Origin: Pseudomonadales bacterium
GTDB lineage: Bacteria > Pseudomonadota > Gammaproteobacteria > Pseudomonadales > Halieaceae
Length of the DNA stretch: 64,000 bases
Direction: 5' to 3'
NCBI GenBank assembly: GCA_024234855.1
Contig: JACKNN010000002.1
Location: forward strand, 186,001 to 250,000
The notes beneath the pieces are model-generated. The model did no database searches. It was not told where the DNA came from and saw only the letters and a list, made by a program, of their open reading frames with translations. Within the stretch, counting starts at the first letter, position 1, and each line of letters begins with the position of its first letter. Shown piece by piece: positions 42,107 to 49,295 of this stretch. The translations under genes and the position numbers were made by a program.

Positions 42107-42889
42107 TTGCTGGCCCATCTGCAACAACTGGGGCGCAATGGGCTGGATGTGGCGGCGGCTTTCGGCCGCGCCGGCCTGCTGCTGGCGCAGGCCTTCCGGG
42201 GCAGGCCCGACTGGCGCTATGGCCCCGGTTTACTGCTGCGCCAGTTGCACTTCGTCGGTGTCTATTCCCTCGTCATAATAGCCGTATCCGGCGCGCTCAT
42301 CGGCATGGTGCTGGCACTGCAGGGCTATACCGTGCTGGTGCGTTTCGGCGCGGAGGCGGCGCTGGGGCAACTGGTTTCCCTGAGCCTGCTGCGCGAGCTG
42401 GGACCGGTGGTCGCGGCCCTGCTGTTTGCCGGGCGGGCGGGGTCCGCGCTCACCGCGGAGATCGGCCTGATGAAGGCGACAGAGCAACTGGCGGCGATGG
42501 AAATGATCGGCGTTGACCCCCTGCGTCGGGTGGCCCGGCCCCGGCTGTGGGCCGGCATTATCTGCATGCCGATACTTGCCCAGGTGTTCAATATGGTGGC
42601 AATACTGGGCGCGGTAGCGGTTGGCGTAAGCTGGCTGGGTGTGGACGCGGGTTCGTTCTGGTCCAATATGCAGGGCAGTGTCGATTTTCGCGAGGATGTG
42701 TTAAATGGCGTCATCAAGGCGTTCGCGTTCGGGGTGGTGGTGACCTGGATTGCGGTGTTCGAGGGTTTCGACACGGTGCCCACACCCGAGGGTATCAGTA
42801 CCGCCACGACCCGTACCGTGGTGTATTCCTCCCTGGCCGTGCTGGCCATGGACTTTCTTCTGACCGCTATCATGTTTGGGGTGGATTAA
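42107..42889 (+). CDS. mlaE: MlaE-family lipid ABC transporter permease
   Basis: A 260-residue permease with five to six transmembrane helices. The conserved loop reads GRAGSALTAEIGLMKATEQL, followed by AMEMIGVDPLRRVARPRLWA. The start is TTG at 42107, directly abutting the TAA of mlaF and preceded by GGAGGAAAGG, a strong ribosome-binding site that makes the rare start credible. It is the inner membrane channel partner of MlaF. Confidence 0.94.
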   Translation: MLAHLQQLGRNGLDVAAAFGRAGLLLAQAFRGRPDWRYGPGLLLRQLHFVGVYSLVIIAVSGALIGMVLALQGYTVLVRFGAEAALGQLVSLSLLRELGPVVAALLFAGRAGSALTAEIGLMKATEQLAAMEMIGVDPLRRVARPRLWAGIICMPILAQVFNMVAILGAVAVGVSWLGVDAGSFWSNMQGSVDFREDVLNGVIKAFAFGVVVTWIAVFEGFDTVPTPEGISTATTRTVVYSSLAVLAMDFLLTAIMFGVD

Positions 42890-43354
42890 ATGCAGTCGCG
42901 CAATATCGAAATAACCGTCGGGGTGTTTATCCTGCTGGGTATCGTCGCCCTCTCTTTCCTGGTGATACAGGTCAGCGGGCTGAGTTTTGCCGATGCGCGC
43001 CGCGATACCTATAGACTGTCGGCGCAATTCAACACGGTCGCAGGGCTTGCGCCCCGCGCCAAGGTGATGGTGGCCGGTGTTGCCGTTGGCCATGTCACCG
43101 CCATCCACATTGACCCTGTGACCGTGCGGGCCGTGGTGGATATGGCTATCGACAGCGAGGTCGATTACCTCACCACGGACAGCATTGCCTCGATCAAGAC
43201 CGCCGGCGTGCTGGGTGAGCAATATGTCAGTATCGCGGTGGGCGGGGCCGAGGATATCCTGCAACCGGGCGATACCATCAGGGACACCCAGTCGGCGATG
43301 GTCCTGGAGGACCTGATCGGCAAGTTTGTGACGAATTTTGGCGACAAGAAGTAA
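42890..43354 (+). CDS. mlaD: Outer membrane lipid asymmetry substrate-binding protein MlaD
   Basis: A 154-residue MCE-domain protein. One N-terminal transmembrane helix (ITVGVFILLGIVALSFLVIQ) anchors it, and one MCE domain follows (FNTVAGLAPRAKVMVAGVAVG). Its ATG at 42890 immediately follows the mlaE stop. MlaD forms the hexameric ring through which lipid passes to MlaC. Confidence 0.95.
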   Translation: MQSRNIEITVGVFILLGIVALSFLVIQVSGLSFADARRDTYRLSAQFNTVAGLAPRAKVMVAGVAVGHVTAIHIDPVTVRAVVDMAIDSEVDYLTTDSIASIKTAGVLGEQYVSIAVGGAEDILQPGDTIRDTQSAMVLEDLIGKFVTNFGDKK

Positions 43355-43383
43355 ACATCCTGTAGCTGCCCGTGGAGGCGATC

Positions 43384-44121
43384 ATGACAATCAGGCCAAT
43401 GGTGATAAAGCTGGTTTTTCCCCTGGTGATGGCGCTGCTGATAGCCGCTGGCGCTGTCAGCGAAGGGGCCGCCCCGGGACCGGCCATATCCCGCGTCGAC
43501 CCGGAGCAGATGCTGCAACAGGCCACGACCAGGTTGCTGGCGATCTCAAAGGCGGCCAGGGATTATGTGGACCAGGACAGGGAGCGCTATTACCGCGAGG
43601 TCTCCACGGTGCTGGACCAGGTGATGGATATCCAGTACTTCGCCCGCGGCGTCATGGCCACCTACGCCAGCGCCAGGGTGTACAAGTCCTTGCAGACCGA
43701 CGCCGAGCGGGCGGCGTTTCGCGATCGGCTGGCGCGCTTCGAGGTGGCCCTGAAACGCGTCTGGATGGTCAAGTATGCAGATGCATTGCTGCGCTCCGAC
43801 GGTGAAACCATTCAATTGTCCAGGGTCCATACCGGGTCGGACAGCGACGACCGGGCCAGCCTGGAGCAGACCATCACCGACCGCAAAGGCCAGACGTACC
43901 TCGTGCAGTACAGCCTGCACACGGTGAAGAATGGCGGCTGGATGATAGCCAATGTGATTGTCGAGGGGGTCAACCTGGGTGAAATCTATCGCAGCCAGTT
44001 TGCCGAGGCGGTGGAAAACCACCGGGGCGATGTCGATTATGTGGTCGATCACTGGGTTGAACTGATGATTCACGAACAGGCGTCCGGTGAGGCCAACCCC
44101 GAGAAATCTGAAGGTGGCTGA
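43384..44121 (+). CDS. mlaC: Periplasmic phospholipid-binding protein MlaC
   Basis: A 245-residue ABC-transporter auxiliary protein of the Ttg2D/MlaC family. A signal peptide (MTIRPMVIKLVFPLVMALLI) precedes the lipid-binding domain, which has DQVMDIQYFARGVMATY and the typical QTYLVQYSLHTVKNGGWMI strand. ATG 43384 is chosen with GGAGG five bases upstream; GTG at 43372 is possible. It shuttles lipid between MlaD and the outer membrane complex. Confidence 0.93.
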   Translation: MTIRPMVIKLVFPLVMALLIAAGAVSEGAAPGPAISRVDPEQMLQQATTRLLAISKAARDYVDQDRERYYREVSTVLDQVMDIQYFARGVMATYASARVYKSLQTDAERAAFRDRLARFEVALKRVWMVKYADALLRSDGETIQLSRVHTGSDSDDRASLEQTITDRKGQTYLVQYSLHTVKNGGWMIANVIVEGVNLGEIYRSQFAEAVENHRGDVDYVVDHWVELMIHEQASGEANPEKSEGG

Positions 44122-44419
44122 CTCGGCGCAACTGGTATTCGACGCGGGGCGGATGCGGGTCGGCGGCGTGGTCGACTTTTCCAGCGTGGTATCGCTGCTC
44201 AGGCGCGGCGAGGACTGGCTGCGTGATCAGGCGCCGGTGGGCTGCCGCCTGGATTTAAGCGGCGTTAGTCACTGTAACAGCGCGGTCGCAGCGCTGCTGC
44301 TCAGCTGGCTGCGCGCCGCGCGGGCAGCGGGTAAGGAACTCACCGTGGAAAATGTCCCGGACGACCTGCGGGGCCAGATGGAACTCGCCGGCCTGGAGGA
44401 TGTCCTGCCCACCCCTTGA
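44114..44419 (+). CDS. mlaB: STAS-domain protein MlaB
   Basis: A STAS-domain protein of about 101 residues. It shows the usual RLDLSGVSHCNSAVAALLLSW core with the conserved serine, and a final helix (QMELAGLEDVLPT). GTG 44114 overlaps the mlaC stop by 8 bases; another GTG at 44087 would add nine residues, and neither has a strong ribosome-binding site. It completes mlaFEDCB and stabilises the MlaF ATPase in E. coli. Confidence 0.85.
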   Translation: MADSAQLVFDAGRMRVGGVVDFSSVVSLLRRGEDWLRDQAPVGCRLDLSGVSHCNSAVAALLLSWLRAARAAGKELTVENVPDDLRGQMELAGLEDVLPTP

Positions 44420-44451
44420 TCCGCTGCGCAATGGGGCAGACGACCCGGGGC

Positions 44452-44473
44452 GCGGCGTCTCGACATGCGCCGC
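44452..44473. terminator. Weak stem-loop between convergent mlaB and asparaginase-like genes
   Basis: GCGGCG (44452-44457) pairs with CGCCGC (44468-44473) across a 10-base loop in a 68-base convergent gap. There is no strong T-run, so this is only a possible bidirectional terminator. Confidence 0.3.
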
Positions 44474-44487
44474 TTGTGTGGTGTTGA

Positions 44488-44973
44488 TCACTCCAGGTGT
44501 TCAAACCGGTGTGCCGCCACATTCTTGCGTACACGGTGGGCGTCAAACACCTCGCCGTTCATGGCGATGTACACCCCGGGCGGCTTGCTCTGTACCGCGC
44601 CGATCGCACAGCCGATATTGAAGATGGCGTCGCTCTCGGCGAAGGCGGCGGGTTGCAGGGCGCCGGTCAGCACAATTCGCTTGCCGGGAATGCCCTGCAG
44701 GGCGAGGGCGGTGGCCACCATGCCGTCAGTGCCATGGGTAATCAGCACGCATTCCTCGGCGCAGTCGCCGGCCAACCGGCGAATCAACGCGCGGTCGGCG
44801 TCGGTCATGTCCAGGCTGTCCTTGCGCATGGCGGACTCCACGGTGAAAACGAAGCCCACGGCCATCTTTGCGAGCAGTTCGCCTATCACCGGCTCGCCCA
44901 CCTGGTAGTCGCTTTTGGCGTCGAAGTAGATCTTGTCGATGGTGCCGCCGGTAGTAATGATGTGCAGTTTCAT
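44488..44973 (-). CDS. Single-domain asparaginase-like protein
   Basis: A 161-residue protein matching only the N-terminal domain of L-asparaginases. Thr motif ITTGGTIDKIYFD is at the start, and the second active-site motif VLITHGTDGM is in the middle, as in AnsA/AnsB. The C-terminal domain of the usual 330-residue enzyme is missing, yet the frame ends cleanly and shows no decay. Short asparaginase-domain proteins of this size exist in proteobacteria. Activity is uncertain because the classical active site is completed by the second domain. Upstream, 277 bases without a gene separate it from the divergent frmA. Confidence 0.8.
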   Translation of the reverse strand: MKLHIITTGGTIDKIYFDAKSDYQVGEPVIGELLAKMAVGFVFTVESAMRKDSLDMTDADRALIRRLAGDCAEECVLITHGTDGMVATALALQGIPGKRIVLTGALQPAAFAESDAIFNIGCAIGAVQSKPPGVYIAMNGEVFDAHRVRKNVAAHRFEHLE

Positions 44974-45250
44974 CGTCTTGCCGTTCCGGCGCCAGCGTAT
45001 CCGGCACTCATTGTAGTGTCCGTTGTGCGTGGTTGGAACCCCGCCCGCTCCCGGAGGCCGGATGGCGCGCCTGGCCTTGCCCTGCCCGCAAGGTCTTCTA
45101 TACTTTCCCAGCGATAGCTTGCCATAATGGCGATTCTCGTTATTGTTGCTATGGTCGACCAGTCATGTTCTAAATAGGCTATTTACCTTCACCGGGGCAA
45201 CTCTTCTAATACCCCCTCAACGTAAAACAGTTCATTTCGGGAGTGAGTAA

Positions 45251-46357
45251 ATGAAAACACGGGCAGCAGTTGCCTTCCAGGCAGGCAAACCACTGGAAAT
45301 CGTTGAGGTTGACCTGGAGGGGCCGCGCGCCGGCGAGGTGCTGGTGGAGATCAAGGCCACGGGTGTCTGCCACACCGACGCCTTTACCCTCTCCGGAGAC
45401 GATCCCGAGGGCGCCTTCCCGGCCATTCTCGGGCACGAGGGCGCGGGGGTGGTGGTGGAAGTCGGTTCCGGCGTTAAAAGCCTCAAGCCCGGCGATCACG
45501 TCATCCCCCTGTACACCCCGGAGTGCCGTGAGTGCGATTACTGCCTGCACCCGAAAACCAACCTGTGCCAGGCCATACGCAGCACTCAGGGACAGGGGGT
45601 GATGCCCGACGGCAGCAGTCGCTTCTCCCTGGACGGCAAGCCCCTGCTGCACTACATGGGCTGCTCCACCTTTTCGAACTACACGGTGTTGCCGGAGATT
45701 GCGCTCGCCAAAGTGCGCGAGGACGCGCCCTTTGACAAGATCTGCTATATCGGTTGTGGCGTCACCACCGGCATCGGCGCGGTCGCGTTCACCATGAAGG
45801 TGGAGTTGGGCTCCACCGTCGCCGTGTTCGGCCTGGGCGGTATCGGCCTCAATGTTATCCAGGGGGCGAAGATGGTCGGGGCCACCCGCATTATCGGCGT
45901 CGATCTCAATCCGGACAAGGTGAAGCTGGCGCAGCAGTTCGGCATGACCGATTTCGTCAACCCCTCGGAAGTTGACGATGTGGTGCAGCACCTGATCGAT
46001 ATGACCGGCGGCGGTGTCGATTACAGCTTCGAGTGCATCGGCAACGTCAAGGTGATGCGCCAGGCGCTGGAGTGCTGCCACAAGGGCTGGGGCCAGAGCT
46101 GCATTGTCGGCGTGGCCGGTGCCGGCCAGGAGATATCCACCCGGCCGTTCCAACTGGTCACCGGGCGCGGCTGGCGCGGCAGCGCCTTCGGCGGCGCCCG
46201 CGGCCGCACCGATGTGCCGAAGATCGTCGACTGGTACATGGAGGGCAAGATCAACATCGACGACCTCATCACCCACACCATGCCGCTGGACGATATCAAC
46301 AGGGCCTTTGACCTGATGCATTCCGGCGAGAGTATCCGCTCCGTGGTGCAGTACTAG
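45251..46357 (+). CDS. frmA: S-(hydroxymethyl)glutathione dehydrogenase / class III alcohol dehydrogenase
   Basis: A 368-residue zinc alcohol dehydrogenase of class III. Catalytic zinc residues are in GVCHTDAFTLSG and ILGHEGAGVV; the structural zinc cysteines are in CRECDYCLHPKTNLC; the NAD site is VAVFGLGGIGLNVIQGA. GGAGTGAG precedes the ATG. It oxidises the formaldehyde-glutathione adduct to S-formylglutathione. First gene of an apparent operon ending in formate dehydrogenase. The 277-base upstream region has AT-rich segments near 45120-45190 but no convincing -35/-10 pair and no frmR. Confidence 0.96.
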   Translation: MKTRAAVAFQAGKPLEIVEVDLEGPRAGEVLVEIKATGVCHTDAFTLSGDDPEGAFPAILGHEGAGVVVEVGSGVKSLKPGDHVIPLYTPECRECDYCLHPKTNLCQAIRSTQGQGVMPDGSSRFSLDGKPLLHYMGCSTFSNYTVLPEIALAKVREDAPFDKICYIGCGVTTGIGAVAFTMKVELGSTVAVFGLGGIGLNVIQGAKMVGATRIIGVDLNPDKVKLAQQFGMTDFVNPSEVDDVVQHLIDMTGGGVDYSFECIGNVKVMRQALECCHKGWGQSCIVGVAGAGQEISTRPFQLVTGRGWRGSAFGGARGRTDVPKIVDWYMEGKINIDDLITHTMPLDDINRAFDLMHSGESIRSVVQY

Positions 46358-47205
46358 TGGCCGATGCGATGCGGGAGATCGGTGCCAACAAGTGCTTTGG
46401 CGGGCGGCAGTTGCGGTATTCGCACGCCTCAGCAGTACTCGGCTGTGAAATGACCTTTTCCATCTTCCTGCCGCCCCAGGTGGAGCAGGGCAAGGTGCCG
46501 CTGGTGTACTGGCTCTCGGGGCTGACCTGCACCGACGAAAATTTTGTGACCAAGGCCGGCGCCCAGCGCTATGCCGCGGAGCTGGGGCTGGCGATCGTCG
46601 CACCCGATACCAGCCCGCGCGGCGAGGGCGTGCCGGATGACCCGGAGGGCGCCTACGATTTCGGCCTTGGGGCTGGCTTTTATGTGAACGCCACGCAACA
46701 GCCCTGGGCCCGGCACTTTCGCATGTACGACTACATCGTGGACGAGCTGCCGGCGCTGATTGAGCGCGAGTTTCCGGTGGACGGTTCCCGGGTCGGTATT
46801 TCCGGCCACTCCATGGGTGGGCACGGCGCGCTGACCATCGCCCTGAAAAACCCCGGTCGTTTCCGCTCGGTCACCGCGTTTTCACCGATCTGCTCGCCAT
46901 TGAACTGTCCCTGGGGTGAGAAGGCACTGGGCAATTACCTCGGACCGGACCGGGCCAGCTGGCGCGAGTATGATACGACTGTGCTGGTGGCGTCGGCGGA
47001 CGCACCGTTGCCGGTGCTGGTGGACCAGGGCACCGCGGACAACTTCCTTGAGGAGCAGTTGAAAACACCCCTGCTGGAACAGGCCTGCCGCGATGCCGAC
47101 TACCCGATGACGATCCGCATGCAGGAGGGATATGACCACAGCTACTTCTTCATTGCCACCTTCATCGGTGATCACCTGGCGTTTCACGCCGGCTGTCTGT
47201 ATTAG
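46357..47205 (+). CDS. fghA: S-formylglutathione hydrolase
   Basis: A 282-residue esterase D family hydrolase. It shows VYWLSGLTCTDENF, the nucleophile motif GISGHSMGGHGAL and the catalytic His in GYDHSYFF. The start codon is GTG at 46357, sharing one base with the frmA TAG; an ATG at 46369 would give a slightly shorter protein. It hydrolyses S-formylglutathione to formate and glutathione, the second step of formaldehyde detoxification; formate then goes to the Fds enzyme encoded next. Confidence 0.95.
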   Translation: MADAMREIGANKCFGGRQLRYSHASAVLGCEMTFSIFLPPQVEQGKVPLVYWLSGLTCTDENFVTKAGAQRYAAELGLAIVAPDTSPRGEGVPDDPEGAYDFGLGAGFYVNATQQPWARHFRMYDYIVDELPALIEREFPVDGSRVGISGHSMGGHGALTIALKNPGRFRSVTAFSPICSPLNCPWGEKALGNYLGPDRASWREYDTTVLVASADAPLPVLVDQGTADNFLEEQLKTPLLEQACRDADYPMTIRMQEGYDHSYFFIATFIGDHLAFHAGCLY

Positions 47206-47246
47206 ACCTATACTGTCCGGTGGCAGTACCGGGCGCGGATACGTGC

Positions 47247-47723
47247 ATGGATGAACAGACAGAGGACAGGTTAACTCAGCTCATCGCGCAGTACCGCGAT
47301 GTCGCCGGCGGGCTGTTGCCCCTGTTGCACGCCATTCAGGATTCCCTCGGGTATGTACCCGTCGACGCGGTACCGGCCATCGCTCGCGGCCTGCACCTGT
47401 CGCGGGCGGAAGTGCACGGTGTCATCAGTTTCTACCACGATTTTCGCAGTGAGCCCGCCGGCGCACACCTGCTGCAGATCTGTCGTGCGGAAGCCTGCCA
47501 GGCGATGGGTTCCCGGGCGCTGGAGGCTTACGCGAAAACCCGTCTGGGTATCGACTACGGCGGCACCACCACTGATGGCGCCGTCACCCTCGAGCCGGTC
47601 TACTGCCTGGGCAACTGTGCCTGCTCGCCCTCGGTACGGCTGGATCACGAGATCCATGCCCGGGTGGATGCGGCGCGGCTCGATGAGCTGCTGGCCGGTC
47701 TGGGCGCGGTGACCAGCCAATGA
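47247..47723 (+). CDS. fdsG: NAD-dependent formate dehydrogenase gamma subunit
   Basis: A 158-residue NuoE-like subunit with a thioredoxin-fold [2Fe-2S] domain. Ligand cysteines are in CRAEACQAMG and CLGNCACSP, and the N-terminal helical part contains LHAIQDSLGYVP. ATG 47247 (MDEQTEDRL) is chosen over a GTG at 47220. It begins 41 bases after fghA. FdsG passes electrons within the soluble formate dehydrogenase complex. Confidence 0.93.
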   Translation: MDEQTEDRLTQLIAQYRDVAGGLLPLLHAIQDSLGYVPVDAVPAIARGLHLSRAEVHGVISFYHDFRSEPAGAHLLQICRAEACQAMGSRALEAYAKTRLGIDYGGTTTDGAVTLEPVYCLGNCACSPSVRLDHEIHARVDAARLDELLAGLGAVTSQ

Positions 47724-49255
47724 CAGCGAGCCTGCGCCTGTTCCTGCCCAGGGATACCACCGCGCTGGCGCTGGGCGCCGACCGGGTGGCGGCAGCGCTG
47801 GCACGGGAAGCCGCATCCCGGGGCCTGCCGGTTGAACTGGTGCGCAATGGTTCCCGCGGCCTGTTCTGGCTCGAGCCCTTGCTGGAAGCAGAACTCCGGG
47901 GCGAGCGTGTCGCCTTCGGGCCAGTGGATAGCGCGTCGCTGCCATCGATCCTTGCTGCATTGGCGGCGAACCCCGGCAACCACCCGCTGTACCTCGGCCC
48001 AGTCGAGGAAATCCCCTACCTCAAGTCCCAGCAGCGCCTGACGTTTGCGCGGGCGGGGCAGGGCAATCCACTGTGCCTGGATAGCTACCGGAAACTCGCC
48101 GGCTTTAGCGGGCTGGAGCGGGCGCTGCGGCTCGATGCCCAGGACATCGTCACCGCGGTAACCGAGTCCGGCCTGCGGGGCCGGGGCGGCGCGGCATTTC
48201 CCGCTGGCATCAAGTGGCAGACCGTGCTGGATGCGCCGGGTGAGCAGAAATACATCGTCTGCAATGCCGACGAGGGCGACTCTGGCACCTTTGCCGACCG
48301 GCTGCTGATGGAAGCAGACCCCTACCAGTTGATCGAGGGCATGATTATTGCCGGACTCGCGGTCGGCGCCAGCCGGGGTTATATCTATATGCGCTCGGAA
48401 TATCCCCGCGCGCGCGATGTGCTGGCGAGCGCAATCGAACGGGCGCGGGCCAGGCAGTACCTGGGCAATAATATCTGCGGCAGCGGCAGGGCGTTCGAGC
48501 TGGAGCTTCGGCTGGGCGCAGGGGCCTATATCTGCGGTGAGGAAACCGCGCTGCTGGACAGCCTCGAGGGCAAACGCGGTGTGGTGCGCGCCAAACCGCC
48601 GCTACCGGCGATCGCCGGCTTATTCGGCCGCCCCACAGTGGTCAACAATGTGCTGACCCTGGCGGCGGTGACCACGGTACTGGCACAGGGGGCCGCGTTT
48701 TACCGCGACTTTGGCACGGGGCGATCACGCGGCACCATTGCGGTGCAACTGGCGGGTAATATACGCCGCGGCGGCCTGGTCGAACTCGCCTTTGGCGCAA
48801 CGCTGCGTGAGCTGGTGCAGGACTACGGTGGCGGCACGCACTCGGGCCGACCGGTGCGTGCGATCCAGGTGGGTGGCCCCCTGGGAGCCTACCTGCCGGA
48901 GTCACTGTGGGATACGCCGCTGGATTACGAGGCGTTTGCCGGCATCAACGCGATGCTGGGCCACGGCGGCGTGGTGGTGTTTGACGACAGCGTCGACATG
49001 GCGGCCCAGGCGCGGTTCGCCATGGCGTTCTGCGCGGTTGAATCCTGCGGCAAGTGCACCCCCTGCCGTATCGGTTCAGTGCGAGGGATGGAGGTCATCG
49101 ACCGCATTATTGCGCGGCAGGCGCCCACCGAGAACCTGGCGTTGCTGCGGGATTTGTGTGACACCATGGAGGCCGGTTCCCTGTGCGCCATGGGCGGACT
49201 GACGCCCTCTCCGGTACGCAGTGCGCTGGCCCATTTTCCCGAGGATTTTTCCTGA
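47720..49255 (+). CDS. fdsB: NAD-dependent formate dehydrogenase beta subunit
   Basis: A 511-residue NuoF-like flavoprotein. An N-terminal thioredoxin-like part precedes the FMN/NADH-binding core (GLRGRGGAAFPAGIKW, CNADEGDSGTFADR) and the [4Fe-4S] motif ESCGKCTPCRIGSV. The ATG overlaps the fdsG stop (ATGA). It carries the NAD reduction site of the complex. Confidence 0.95.
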   Translation: MTASLRLFLPRDTTALALGADRVAAALAREAASRGLPVELVRNGSRGLFWLEPLLEAELRGERVAFGPVDSASLPSILAALAANPGNHPLYLGPVEEIPYLKSQQRLTFARAGQGNPLCLDSYRKLAGFSGLERALRLDAQDIVTAVTESGLRGRGGAAFPAGIKWQTVLDAPGEQKYIVCNADEGDSGTFADRLLMEADPYQLIEGMIIAGLAVGASRGYIYMRSEYPRARDVLASAIERARARQYLGNNICGSGRAFELELRLGAGAYICGEETALLDSLEGKRGVVRAKPPLPAIAGLFGRPTVVNNVLTLAAVTTVLAQGAAFYRDFGTGRSRGTIAVQLAGNIRRGGLVELAFGATLRELVQDYGGGTHSGRPVRAIQVGGPLGAYLPESLWDTPLDYEAFAGINAMLGHGGVVVFDDSVDMAAQARFAMAFCAVESCGKCTPCRIGSVRGMEVIDRIIARQAPTENLALLRDLCDTMEAGSLCAMGGLTPSPVRSALAHFPEDFS

Positions 49256-49295
49256 GGCGGCGCGGCGCCCAGGCGCGCGCCAGGACGGTGATGTG

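Noticed and set aside
45206..46603. 465-codon minus-strand open frame opposite frmA
   Set aside because: Antisense to a fully conserved class III alcohol dehydrogenase; no domain.
49221..49295. N-terminal extension of fdsA into fdsB
   Set aside because: The extra residues show no family similarity; ATG 49296 gives the usual FdsA start.
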